Origin: Vibrio bivalvicida | GTDB lineage: Bacteria > Pseudomonadota > Gammaproteobacteria > Enterobacterales > Vibrionaceae | Assembly: GCF_001399455.2 (NCBI RefSeq) | Contig: NZ_LLEI02000043.1 | Span: 310,001-374,000, forward strand | DNA length: 64,000 bases | Direction: 5' to 3' | Program-made: the position numbers and the translations under genes | Notes under the pieces: model-generated | Databases searched by the model: none | Seen by the model: only the letters and a program-made list of their open reading frames with translations | What the model was told of the DNA's origin: nothing | Part shown: positions 52,834-61,152 of the stretch, in pieces | Position numbering within the stretch: position 1 is the first letter of the stretch | Layout of the letters: the number at the start of each line of letters is the position of its first letter

Positions 52834-53901
52834 ATGAGTGCTTACCTTAAGCAGCTATGTCATATCCACCTACCTGGTAATAGAGAGGATTCGCCAGCAG
52901 AACACTTCAAAAAAATGGCGAACTGGTGTGAAGATAATGATGTAAACCACGATGTCTATGGCGAAGGTGAAACAATCCAAGCTTTCGAGCAGAAAGTGGC
53001 AGATTTACTGGGTTATGAAGCAGGGCTTTTTGTGGTCACAGGAACAATGACGCAACCCACAGTATTGGAACTCGTGACAAAACAAAAACGAAATCCTAAT
53101 GTAGGCATGCACCCATCTAGCCACATATATGTTCATGAAAGACAAGGCTACCAACTTCAGAATCGATTCAACATATTGCCGATAGGCAATCAGTTTCAAA
53201 CATGGAAGCTCGAAGACCTAAAAGTGTGGCCCGACGAATTGGCGGCGGTTTTGTATGAACTCCCTATGCGTGAAATTGGTGGTCAACTGCCTTCTTGGGG
53301 TGAACTCGAACAGATAAAAAGCTATTGTGCCGACAACAACATTCATCTCCATATGGATGGCGCGCGACTATGGGAAGCGTCTGCTTACTATCAGAAAGAA
53401 TACAGAGAAATCGCACAAGGCTTTGATACAACGTATGTTTCACTATACAAGGGGATTAATGGACTTGGCGGCTCTATGCTACTTGGTTCAAAAGAGTTTA
53501 TTGACTTAGCTTCAATCTGGATGAAGCGCCAAGGTGGCAACCTCTATCACCGTACACCTTATGTTGTTTCAGCAGCGATGCAATTTGATGAAAAGTTGGC
53601 CAAACTGCCAAAGCTGTTCGAGCGCACTAAACAAATATACAAGATTCTCGAAGAGTTTCCCGCTCTAGCAGTGAACCCCGTTCAACCTCAATCTAACATG
53701 CTGCATCTCATCCTTCCGTTTAGCTGCCATGAAGCAAAAGAACTTCAGCAGGCGTTTGCGACGGAAAAGGGCATTTGGTTTGGTAATCCACAAGTGACAG
53801 CCAACCCAAATCAGTCGGTTGTAGAATGGTATGTGGGTGACAACCTGCTTGAAATGGAAGATAAAGTGTTAAGAAACTTCTTTAAGGAACTCATTAACTG
53901 A
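52834..53901 (+). CDS. threonine aldolase-like PLP enzyme (beta-eliminating lyase family)
   Basis: A 355-residue fold-type I PLP enzyme. Landmarks are VYGEGETIQAFEQKVADLLG, the DGAR motif HLHMDGARLWEA and the PLP lysine K206 in SLYKGINGLGG. Low-specificity L-threonine/L-allo-threonine aldolases yield glycine and acetaldehyde; other beta-eliminating lyases are possible. It is 29 bases upstream of a merR-family gene. Confidence 0.85.
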   Translation: MSAYLKQLCHIHLPGNREDSPAEHFKKMANWCEDNDVNHDVYGEGETIQAFEQKVADLLGYEAGLFVVTGTMTQPTVLELVTKQKRNPNVGMHPSSHIYVHERQGYQLQNRFNILPIGNQFQTWKLEDLKVWPDELAAVLYELPMREIGGQLPSWGELEQIKSYCADNNIHLHMDGARLWEASAYYQKEYREIAQGFDTTYVSLYKGINGLGGSMLLGSKEFIDLASIWMKRQGGNLYHRTPYVVSAAMQFDEKLAKLPKLFERTKQIYKILEEFPALAVNPVQPQSNMLHLILPFSCHEAKELQQAFATEKGIWFGNPQVTANPNQSVVEWYVGDNLLEMEDKVLRNFFKELIN

Positions 53902-53930
53902 GTGTGACAGTGGTTATAGGTGCCTATGAA

Positions 53931-54272
53931 ATGAAAATTGGAGTTGTCAGTGATAAAACAGGAATGAGTATCCACACTATTCGTTATTATGAGAAACAGG
54001 GTCTAGTCAAAAAGCCTGTTAAGGATGTCAGTGGTCATCGTTCGTATAGCTCAAAAGATGTGGATGTCCTTAATTGGGTCTCGTGTATGAAAAATTCTGG
54101 TATGTCTCTAAGCACTATCAAAAGATATACGGAGGCCTTCTATAAGGGCAATGATTCAGAGTGCGTTGCATTTTTAGAAGTGCACCTTAAGCACCTTTAT
54201 AAACAGCAACAGGATATCGAGCACTATATCGAGGTGACAGAAAACAAAATAAATCGCTTCAAAAACGCTTGA
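53931..54272 (+). CDS. MerR-family transcriptional regulator
   Basis: A 113-residue regulator: winged HTH (MKIGVVSDKTGMSIHTIRYYEKQGLV) and coiled-coil dimerisation helix ending the protein. An alternative GTG at 53904 would add nine residues; the ATG matches the family N-terminus. One Cys only in the C-terminal part, so it does not look like a metal-binding MerR. It stands directly before a MerR-type promoter for phzF. Confidence 0.88.
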   Translation: MKIGVVSDKTGMSIHTIRYYEKQGLVKKPVKDVSGHRSYSSKDVDVLNWVSCMKNSGMSLSTIKRYTEAFYKGNDSECVAFLEVHLKHLYKQQQDIEHYIEVTENKINRFKNA

Positions 54273-54300
54273 CCTAGAGTATGGTCTAGGTTGCTAACCT
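54269..54300 (+). promoter_or_regulatory. MerR-type promoter of the phzF gene
   Basis: A -35 TTGACC (54269-54274) and -10 TAACCT (54295-54300) with an over-long 20-base spacer containing the dyad ACCTAGA-N6-TCTAGGT (54272-54291). This stretched spacer with a centred dyad is the signature of MerR-activated promoters. The -35 overlaps the merR stop codon. Confidence 0.85.
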
Positions 54301-54330
54301 CATTGAACTAACCCAGTGAGGAGAAGCAAA

Positions 54331-55200
54331 ATGGAAGTAAAAGTAACCATCGTAGATGCCTTTGTAGACGGAAAGTTTGGTGGCAACCCAGCCGGTGTTG
54401 TTCTAGATGCAGACTCTTTAAGCGCCGAGCAAAAACTGCTGGTTGCTAAGCAAGTCGGCTTGTCTGAGACTGCGTTTGTTTCAGAGTCGAATGCTGGAGC
54501 AGACTTTAAGCTCGACTTTTTCACCCCAGAGAAACAAATCGCACATTGTGGTCATGCCACCGTTGCAACGTTTAGTTACCTTGCCAAGCAGGGACTAGTT
54601 CCCAATCCAAATACGTCTAAACAAACGATTGACGGAAATCGTGAGATTCGGATGGAAGGCGAGTTTGCCTATATGGAGCAGCTACAACCACACTACCTCC
54701 GCCTTGAAGCTGATATGGATAAAGTTTTGGAAGCCTTAGATCTCGTGCAAGAGAATACGCTTGGAACACCGATTGTTGCGAGTACCGGAAATGCTTTTAT
54801 TCTGGTCGGAGTTAAAGATATCCATACATTGGAATCTCTTAAACCGAAAATGGATTTAATTAATGAGCTGTCAGAAAAGTATGACTTGATAGGCTTCTAT
54901 GTATTTACACTTGAAACTAACCGCGCCGGGAGGGATGCTTCAGCAAGAATGTTCGCGCCTCGCTACGGGATAAAGGAGGAGGCTGCGACAGGAATGGCAG
55001 CTGGACCGCTGGCGTGTTACTTATATGACTACTTGGGAGTTAAAAAGCACGAGATCCATATCGAACAGGGTTACGCGATGACAACACCGTCACCAAGCTG
55101 CATTAAAGTGTTGCTGACACTCAACAATTCAGAGATTACTTCTTTGCTTGCAGGTGGAGTTGGCGTGGTTTCTAGTTCTAAATCTGTAGTAGTCGTATAG
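54331..55200 (+). CDS. PhzF-family isomerase/epimerase
   Basis: A 289-residue protein with the two-lobe PhzF fold: DAFVDGKFGGNPAGVVL, LDFFTPEKQIAHCGHATVATFSYLAK, and RMFAPRYGIKEEAATGMAAGPLA. The motif GNPAGV and the Glu of SETAFV are typical catalytic elements. SD GAGGAG seven bases before the ATG fixes the start. Natural substrate is unknown. Confidence 0.9.
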   Translation: MEVKVTIVDAFVDGKFGGNPAGVVLDADSLSAEQKLLVAKQVGLSETAFVSESNAGADFKLDFFTPEKQIAHCGHATVATFSYLAKQGLVPNPNTSKQTIDGNREIRMEGEFAYMEQLQPHYLRLEADMDKVLEALDLVQENTLGTPIVASTGNAFILVGVKDIHTLESLKPKMDLINELSEKYDLIGFYVFTLETNRAGRDASARMFAPRYGIKEEAATGMAAGPLACYLYDYLGVKKHEIHIEQGYAMTTPSPSCIKVLLTLNNSEITSLLAGGVGVVSSSKSVVVV

Positions 55201-55405
55201 TGACAGTCAGGAGCAGATAAGTACCTGCCTTAAGTTTTTGAGCGGACAATTTGCTTAAAACTTTATCTGTTTGTTTAATAGATGTTTTAGAGAAGTAGTG
55301 TGCCGGAGAAATCAACTAAGGTTGGTTGTTATTCTGAGAGGTTGCTAACACGCCTATTTTCAAGCTTGATGTATTCTAAGTGAAGTCGGAAAGAGGATTC
55401 TATTA

Positions 55406-55666
55406 ATGTCAAAAAGCTCCAAGCTTCACAATGAAGACAAACTAGTAAAGAAGGCACTGGAAATTGGTGAAAAAATGGCGAAGATGCAAGGCTTCGAATT
55501 ACCCCAGTCGCCACAGCCGATTAGAGTGAAAGCTATCTACCTATTTTTGGTCGATGCCAAACAAATCCCTCCGTTACCTGAAAGTAAGCTTGATGGTGCC
55601 AATATCAAACACAGACTCGCACTCTGGATTCATAGTGCACTGCCAGATAACGACCCTTTGAAGTAA
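55406..55666 (+). CDS. DUF5062-family small protein
   Basis: An 86-residue cytoplasmic protein: KALEIGEKMAKMQGFELP, IRVKAIYLFLVDAKQIPPLPESKLDGANIKHRLALWI. This conserved pattern is that of DUF5062 (recognised from memory). AGAGGA eight bases upstream supports the start. Function unknown. Confidence 0.75.
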   Translation: MSKSSKLHNEDKLVKKALEIGEKMAKMQGFELPQSPQPIRVKAIYLFLVDAKQIPPLPESKLDGANIKHRLALWIHSALPDNDPLK

Positions 55667-55683
55667 ACGATTCTCATATGTAA

Positions 55684-55709
55684 AAAGGCGAACCATTTAG
55701 TTCGCCTTT
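55684..55709 (+). terminator. terminator after the DUF5062 gene
   Basis: Stem AAAGGCGAAC / GTTCGCCTTT, loop CATTTA, with weak T-run. A very similar hairpin (GCGAACC/GGTTCGC) ends gcvP. Confidence 0.85.
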
Positions 55710-55824
55710 GTCTTATCGTAAGCAAAAGAACTTGAAGGATAGGCACATGCACCTGAGTCATCCTTTATGATGTGCGTTCTTCTAATATTCTTGAATATTA
55801 TCTTCTATGTTTATCGAGCCACGA

Positions 55825-56250
55825 CTAATAACCATTTGGATTGTCGATGATGTACACCCAGCCACCATCTACGTAATGCATGACCTCTAACGCCGTTCCT
55901 TGTATGGCCTTCTGTTGTAGGGCGTTCGATATTTCCCAATCAGAGCGAACCATGGCTACGTCCTGGTTAATGTGGATAGAGACACTTTTGGTGAGGATAC
56001 TAACATCGTCTTTCATGTAACCCTTTAACACCTGCTTAATCGCTTCTCTTCCCTTAGCTTGGTTACCTTCTTTATCTAAAACAAACACGGCGTCTTGATG
56101 AAAAAGCGTACTTAACCCCTCTAAGTCATTATTCTCAAAATATTGCCCAAATAGTGCGTGCAGTTCAGAAGGGGTTTGTGGTTTCGAGTACTGAGCCCCC
56201 GCTTGGAGACAAAAAGAAAACAGAAAAGTTAAAAGTAAAATGTAACGCAT
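55825..56250 (-). CDS. exported SnoaL/NTF2-like protein
   Basis: A 141-residue precursor with a signal peptide (MRYILLLTFLFSFCLQAGA) and an NTF2/SnoaL-like fold (SELHALFGQYFENNDLEGLSTLFHQDAVFV, DWEISNALQQKAIQGTALEVMHYVDGGWVYIIDNPN). Function unknown. It is divergent from an HxlR-type regulator that may control it. Confidence 0.82.
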   Translation of the reverse strand: MRYILLLTFLFSFCLQAGAQYSKPQTPSELHALFGQYFENNDLEGLSTLFHQDAVFVLDKEGNQAKGREAIKQVLKGYMKDDVSILTKSVSIHINQDVAMVRSDWEISNALQQKAIQGTALEVMHYVDGGWVYIIDNPNGY

Positions 56251-56354
56251 GGTTTAGTCCTTTTATTGTTGGCTCAGATACCACCTATACCCTTGCCTTG
56301 TGGCTATGGAGTAACAATAAAGAAGTTAGTTTCTAATTTAAACTAGGTTCTAAA

Positions 56355-56380
56355 AGGTAACTAGTTACCTCTAGGTAACC
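56355..56380. promoter_or_regulatory. palindromic operator between SnoaL and HxlR genes
   Basis: AGGTAACTAGTTACCT (56355-56370) is a perfect 16-bp palindrome, followed by a half-copy AGGTAAC (56373-56379). It lies in the divergent intergenic region, about 65 bases before the HxlR gene. Role inferred. Confidence 0.6.
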
Positions 56381-56444
56381 AATGGGTTGTGATACAGTGC
56401 GTTATTAAACGGCGCTTTAGCAAAGAATGAAATAAGGAAGAGAG

Positions 56445-56783
56445 ATGTCGACAGAAGTGAATCATCAATTACAGCCAGACGACTATTGTAGTGTGGACAA
56501 ATACTTAACATTGATATCAACTAAGTGGACTGCGCACATAGTCTGGTTGTTAGGGCAAGAGGAGATGATGCGTTTTGGTCAAATACGTAAGCAGTTGGCA
56601 TTGGTCTCAAGTAAAGTACTCACTGAGCGTTTAAAGTTGTTACGACAGCATGGATTTGTCTGGCGAAAACAAGAAGAGACAATCCCTGTCACGGTGCAAT
56701 ACGGTTTAACCTCTAAAGGCAAAGAGCTTGCTAATGTGGTTGATCTGATCGTACAAAAAGCGCATGGTTGGGATGATATGTAG
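56445..56783 (+). CDS. HxlR-family winged-helix regulator
   Basis: A 112-residue protein: DYCSVDKYLTLISTKWTAHIVWLLGQEEMMRFGQIRKQLALVSSKVLTERLKLLRQHGFV is the HxlR wHTH. A Cys at residue 15 (YCSVDK) is placed where redox-sensing HxlR proteins carry theirs. It is divergent from the SnoaL-like gene. Confidence 0.9.
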   Translation: MSTEVNHQLQPDDYCSVDKYLTLISTKWTAHIVWLLGQEEMMRFGQIRKQLALVSSKVLTERLKLLRQHGFVWRKQEETIPVTVQYGLTSKGKELANVVDLIVQKAHGWDDM

Positions 56784-56887
56784 TTCATGTGAGAATGGGC
56801 TTGTAACCTTGTTAGGGCGACTCGCGCATTGAGAGATTTTTACCTGCTAATTGAGTACTGCGGAGGCTAGCCTTTATTAATCTACCC

Positions 56888-57784
56888 CTATATCATGTAT
56901 GAGTTTTTAGACTCCAACCATTGTTTTACAGCAAGATTAAAAGTGACCAGTTTCTTGGGGGTAACTCGCCTCTGTGCATATATGAGACTTAGCTTTTGAG
57001 CCTTTACAGACCACTCAGGAAGAACGTGGACAAGTTTGCCACCCTTAATAAGGTCTTCGACTTGATAATATGGCAAGCTAGCAACCCCCATTCCCTGTAG
57101 TGCTAACTCTAATATCGAACTGTATGTATTAGAGCGAAGGCTTCCTGTTACTTCAATATTATATCTTTGTTCGTCTCTGATAAGGTCCAATTGATTCCAG
57201 CACTCATTTTGGCTGTTAAGTATGAAGGAACACTGATGAATATCTTCAATAACAGCGACCCTGTTCTCTTTTTCATAATTACCGCTGCAAACTAGTACAT
57301 TTCGGATGAAGCCCAAGTCTTTTGCTACAACATCGCCTGGCAATTCATCATAAGCTCGAAAAGCGACATCATAATCACCAGACTCAATTTTCTTCTTTAT
57401 GGGGCCGAAATCGAGGATTAAATTAACCTTCGGGTACTGTTGCCTAAAGGGAGGGATTACATGGTGACAAAGAGCACGTCCAAACTCAATTGGAGCTGTT
57501 ACCTTTAGGTCTCCAGTGACCTCTTGCGTCATATCATTTACACGCATTTCCGCCTCAGTGGCGAGTAACTGAATTTGCTTTGCCTTTGAATACAACTCGT
57601 CTCCTACTTCAGTCAGGCTGATAGAGCGAGTCGTTCGATGAAACAGTTTAGAATTCAATGCTTCTTCGAGTTTTTGTACATGGCGAGATACTAAGCCTTT
57701 CGAAACATCTAACGCTTCCGCTGCTTTGGTAAAGCTTTGCTCTTCGGCCACAGCCAAGAAAGTCTGTACATAAGTTAAATTCAT
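56888..57784 (-). CDS. LysR-family transcriptional regulator
   Basis: A 298-residue protein: HTH (MNLTYVQTFLAVAEEQSFTKAAEALDVSKGLVSRHVQKLEEALNSKLFHRTTR) and periplasmic-binding-protein-like effector domain. The ATG at 57784 gives the usual LysR start; one four codons upstream is also possible. It is divergent from an SDR gene, its probable target; TGTAAACA occurs near both starts in the 101-base gap. Confidence 0.9.
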   Translation of the reverse strand: MNLTYVQTFLAVAEEQSFTKAAEALDVSKGLVSRHVQKLEEALNSKLFHRTTRSISLTEVGDELYSKAKQIQLLATEAEMRVNDMTQEVTGDLKVTAPIEFGRALCHHVIPPFRQQYPKVNLILDFGPIKKKIESGDYDVAFRAYDELPGDVVAKDLGFIRNVLVCSGNYEKENRVAVIEDIHQCSFILNSQNECWNQLDLIRDEQRYNIEVTGSLRSNTYSSILELALQGMGVASLPYYQVEDLIKGGKLVHVLPEWSVKAQKLSLIYAQRRVTPKKLVTFNLAVKQWLESKNSYMI

Positions 57785-57885
57785 GATTAGACCCATTTTG
57801 TAAACAGTGAGGTCATTTTCTGTTGTTTTTCTCGCGGGTTCAACTAGCTAAGATTCAAAATGTAAACACAAGGGAGAGAAATACT

Positions 57886-58494
57886 ATGAAAGTTCTTGTA
57901 ATTGGTGCATCGGGCACAATCGGCAGCGAGGTTGTAGAAGCTCTAGGTGAAATACATGAAGTTATCAAAGCCGGCAAAGGTAGCGGCGATGTCCAGATTG
58001 ACATTACCGCCCCCGGCTCTATTCGCACGGCACTTGAATCAATAGGCCAGGTGGACGCAATCATCTGTGCTACTGGAGATGTTGCATTTAACGCTTTCAC
58101 AAGCTTATCGCGTGACGACTGGGATGTGGGCATTAATAGCCGACTTATGGGGCAAGTGAACTTGACGCAGATTGCTAGTGAGTATTTGAATGACAACGGC
58201 AGTATCACTTTGACAAGCGGTATTATCGCTGATCATCCAATTGCTTATGGCACTAGTGCAGCAACGCTTAACGGCGCAATACAGCATTTCGCCAAAGCAG
58301 TATCTAACGAGCTGCCGCGTGGTATTCGCATAAATGTTGTAAGTCCATCAGTCGTCACCGAATCGCTGGGTACTTATGGAGACTACTTCCCTGGGTTCCA
58401 CTCCATCGATGCAATAGATGTAGCCAAATCTTATATTCGATCTGTATTAGGAGTTGAATCGGGAAAAACGTTTAAGGCCTTCGCAGGCAACTGA
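57886..58494 (+). CDS. short-chain dehydrogenase/reductase
   Basis: A 202-residue SDR with the cofactor motif VIGASGTIGSEVV, catalytic Ser (TLTSGIIADHP) and Tyr region AYGTSAATLNGA; the usual YxxxK is altered to Y-x3-A here, so catalytic competence is uncertain. The SD GGGAGAG fixes the ATG. It is followed 20 bases later by a gluconolactonase-like gene. Confidence 0.85.
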   Translation: MKVLVIGASGTIGSEVVEALGEIHEVIKAGKGSGDVQIDITAPGSIRTALESIGQVDAIICATGDVAFNAFTSLSRDDWDVGINSRLMGQVNLTQIASEYLNDNGSITLTSGIIADHPIAYGTSAATLNGAIQHFAKAVSNELPRGIRINVVSPSVVTESLGTYGDYFPGFHSIDAIDVAKSYIRSVLGVESGKTFKAFAGN

Positions 58495-58514
58495 GTTAGT
58501 AAGAGGTATTTAAA

Positions 58515-59411
58515 ATGAATAAATTAATGTTTATGGCCGCCGTCACCGCCTTCTCGATTGGCGCCTCTGCTAGCTCTTTAGTGGAAGGTGATCCGACTCT
58601 TGTGGGTGATTCTTTTGGGTTTGTTGAAGGCCCCGTGTGGGATGCAAAACACCAGCGTTTCTTGTTTAGTGATATCCCAAACAACAAAACGTATTCATAT
58701 GTTCCTGATGGTAAGCTGAGTGTTTTCGACAACAACTCTGGTTATGCCAATGGTCTTGCTATTGATTTGAAGGGCAACCTTTGGGCAGCCCGTCATGATA
58801 GAAAACTATCATACCGTCAGGAAAGTGGAGAGAAGGTCATTGCAGCCGCGACATACAACGGAAATTTGCTCAATAGCCCGAACGACCTAACCGTTAACAG
58901 CGATGGAAGCGTTTGGTTCACTGATCCTCCATTTGGTATCCAAGGGTACGGCCCTGCTAAGTCGGAGTCAGAGCAACCCGTCAATGGTGTCTATCGATAC
59001 CTAGATGGTGATCTAAAGCTGATGACTGGAGAGTTAGAGTTACCCAATGGTATTGCTTTTTCTTCTGATGAATCTTTGTTATACGTTGCCGATACTTCTG
59101 ATGGCTGGGTATACCGATTTGATGTCAATGATCAATCAATCAGCAATAAAACTCAGTTTGCTCAGGTGAAAGCAGCCTCCGGTTCTGAGCCTATGGTCGA
59201 CGGTATTGTTGTGGATTTTCACGACAATCTTTTTGTCGCAGCACATGGTGGTGTTGGTGTGTTTGATAAACAAGGTAAACAAATTGACTTCATTGCTATC
59301 GACGCGGACCATATCAGTAACCTAGAAATTGGTGGCGAGCAACAAGACTTACTGATGGTGACCGCATACAACAAAGTGTTAGTGTTCAAAATTAAGTCAT
59401 CGACAAACTAA
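58515..59411 (+). CDS. exported SMP-30/gluconolactonase-family protein
   Basis: A 298-residue precursor with a signal peptide (to about residue 20, GASAS) and a six-bladed propeller: FGFVEGPVWDAKHQRFLFSDIPNNKTY, GLAIDLKGNLWAARHDRKLS, SPNDLTVNSDGSVWFTDPPFGIQGYG, MVDGIVVDFHDNLFVAAHGGVGVFD. The metal ligands E (EGPVWD), N (SPNDL) and D (DGIVVD) are present. It likely hydrolyses a lactone in the periplasm. Confidence 0.88.
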   Translation: MNKLMFMAAVTAFSIGASASSLVEGDPTLVGDSFGFVEGPVWDAKHQRFLFSDIPNNKTYSYVPDGKLSVFDNNSGYANGLAIDLKGNLWAARHDRKLSYRQESGEKVIAAATYNGNLLNSPNDLTVNSDGSVWFTDPPFGIQGYGPAKSESEQPVNGVYRYLDGDLKLMTGELELPNGIAFSSDESLLYVADTSDGWVYRFDVNDQSISNKTQFAQVKAASGSEPMVDGIVVDFHDNLFVAAHGGVGVFDKQGKQIDFIAIDADHISNLEIGGEQQDLLMVTAYNKVLVFKIKSSTN

Positions 59412-59426
59412 TTTATGGACAAAAGC

Positions 59427-59456
59427 AGGGATTGGTAGATACACCAGTCCCTTTTT
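59427..59456 (+). terminator. terminator of the SDR-SMP30 unit
   Basis: Stem AGGGATTGGT / ACCAGTCCCT (one G-U pair), loop AGATAC, followed by TTTTTATT. Confidence 0.88.
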
Positions 59457-59530
59457 ATTAGGCCTGATCATTTTTTCCCAACAGTGTCCATGCTAGCATC
59501 TGACTGAATCAATGCCTATGAGGTAGCAAA

Positions 59531-59875
59531 ATGTCTTCAGATTTTTACGGAACCAGTGCTAGCTATGCACGCAAAGAAGCTGATTATCGGGAAAAAGCGT
59601 TAAAACTCTACCCTTGGGTATGTGGAAGCTGTGCTAGGGAGTTTGTTTACTCAAATTTGCGTGAGTTGACAGTTCACCACAAAGATCACGATCATACGAA
59701 TAATCCAGAAGATGGAAGTAATTGGGAGCTGCTGTGTCTTTACTGCCACGATCATGAGCACAGTAAATATCTAGAGCATGATCGTTATGGCAGTGAGATA
59801 AAACCAGGTCAAGATGATCATCAAGGGGCGACCTACAATCCGTTTGCAGAACTCGCGAGTATGATGAAAAAATAA
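59531..59875 (+). CDS. YajD-family HNH nuclease
   Basis: A 114-residue protein with the HNH fold: C-x2-C (VCGSCAREF), LTVHHKDHDHTNNPEDGSNWELLCLYCHDHEH. This matches E. coli YajD. Role unknown; HNH nucleases of this group are not linked to a mobile element here. Confidence 0.9.
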   Translation: MSSDFYGTSASYARKEADYREKALKLYPWVCGSCAREFVYSNLRELTVHHKDHDHTNNPEDGSNWELLCLYCHDHEHSKYLEHDRYGSEIKPGQDDHQGATYNPFAELASMMKK

Positions 59876-59895
59876 TCCAACCATTTTTGTTGCAC

Positions 59896-60324
59896 TTAAT
59901 TATTTTTCGATTCTGTAGTTAAGCCTTCTCGCAACTTTTGACGCAAGCGTTCAGGCTCTCCACGTAGTGTGCGAATGAAATCAGAAGGAACTTCGGTTTT
60001 GGTGTCGTATTTTTCGGACCAATCGATCATCGCTAGCATCATAGGTAGCAAATCTATTCCTTTGTCGGTCAATGTGTAGACGAACTTAGAACGCTTAACA
60101 GTATCCCGTTTTTTACTGATTAATCCGTTTGATTCTAAATCCGCAAGTCGGCTCGCCAAGATGTTAGTAGAGATACCTTCACCTGCCTCTAAAAACTCTT
60201 GATAGTAATGCCGACCTTTAAACATCAAGTCTCGAAGAATCAGAAAGCTCCATTTATCTCCGAATTGGCTCATGCCAAAACGAACCGGACAGCCTGACCA
60301 CTCTTTAGTTTTTTTATCTACCAT
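59896..60324 (-). CDS. HxlR-family winged-helix regulator
   Basis: A 142-residue protein. CPVRFGMSQFGDKWSFLILRDLMFKGRHYYQEFLEAGEGISTNILASRLADLESNGLISKKRD is the HxlR HTH, with an N-terminal Cys (SGCPVRF) at the redox-sensing position. It is divergent from a glutathione S-transferase 99 bases away; two near-identical dyads lie between. Confidence 0.92.
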   Translation of the reverse strand: MVDKKTKEWSGCPVRFGMSQFGDKWSFLILRDLMFKGRHYYQEFLEAGEGISTNILASRLADLESNGLISKKRDTVKRSKFVYTLTDKGIDLLPMMLAMIDWSEKYDTKTEVPSDFIRTLRGEPERLRQKLREGLTTESKNN

Positions 60325-60350
60325 TCATTAATCGTACTCGTTTTAAATTT

Positions 60351-60408
60351 AACTTGCAAAATGAAAGTTAATTTTCTAGGGTTATTTTACTTGTAAAAAG
60401 CAAGTTAA
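60351..60408. promoter_or_regulatory. two HxlR-type operator dyads upstream of GST
   Basis: AACTTGCAAAATGAAAGTTA (from 60351) and TACTTGTAAAAAGCAAGTTA (from 60388) share xACTTG-AAAA-G-AAGTTA and are each a dyad (AACTT / AAGTT). They are 37 bases apart in the divergent promoter region. Binding by the HxlR protein is inferred. Confidence 0.68.
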
Positions 60409-60423
60409 ATTCAAGGAGGATAT

Positions 60424-61074
60424 ATGAAGCTATACGCAATTGTAGGATCACCCAACTCTCGTAAAGCATTGGCGGTCATCAATCATCTAGGGCTAGATAT
60501 TGAAATAGAGTATCTAGATTTGTTTTCTGGAGAGCACAAACAGCCGCAATACCTGAGCTTAAACCCGAATGCCATGGTGCCAACGCTTATTGATGGTGAT
60601 ATTTCACTATGGGAATCTAACGCTATTATTCAGTATTTGGCTGAGACTTCAGGCATCAATGACCTATATCCAAACGATCAAAAAGTAAGAGCGGATATCA
60701 ATCGCTGGTTATGTTGGGAACTTGCCCATTTCAATCAAGCCTTTGGAACTTTAGCTTTAGAAGCCGTCGCCAAATCCGAATTTATGGGTACAAAAGGAGA
60801 TGATGCTGTCATTAATTGGGCCAGTCAGAACCTAGTTCGATTTGCTGGAATACTGGATCAGCACTTAGAAGGGCGTCAGTTCATGGTTGGTGATGCAATA
60901 ACATTGGCGGATTACGCAATGGTGCATGTCGAGTTCTTTAAAGAAAGCATCCCTTTTGATTGGGAACCCTATCCCAACGTCAACGCGTATTTTGAGCGCA
61001 TGCGTAAGGCTCCGCATTGGGCTGCCACGGCCCCAAGCAAAACTGAAGAGATTGGTAAGTCGACGAAAAGGTAA
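60424..61074 (+). CDS. glutathione S-transferase
   Basis: A 216-residue protein with an N-terminal thioredoxin-fold (KLYAIVGSPNSRKALAVINHLGLDIEIEYL, NPNAMVPTLIDGDISLWESNAIIQYLAE; ESNA glutathione-binding motif) and a C-terminal helical domain. It is likely involved in electrophile detoxification. AAGGAGG precedes the start. Regulated by the divergent HxlR gene (inference). Confidence 0.92.
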   Translation: MKLYAIVGSPNSRKALAVINHLGLDIEIEYLDLFSGEHKQPQYLSLNPNAMVPTLIDGDISLWESNAIIQYLAETSGINDLYPNDQKVRADINRWLCWELAHFNQAFGTLALEAVAKSEFMGTKGDDAVINWASQNLVRFAGILDQHLEGRQFMVGDAITLADYAMVHVEFFKESIPFDWEPYPNVNAYFERMRKAPHWAATAPSKTEEIGKSTKR

Positions 61075-61104
61075 TCCATTACTCGAAGAGCGCTGAGGCA
61101 TGAA

Positions 61105-61130
61105 ATAAAAAAGCGAACCATTTGGTTCGC
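61105..61130 (-). terminator. gcvP terminator
   Basis: Minus-strand stem GCGAACC / GGTTCGC, loop AAAT, followed by TTTTTTATTT. Confidence 0.9.
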
Positions 61131-61152
61131 CTTTGACTTACTGTAAAGAAAC

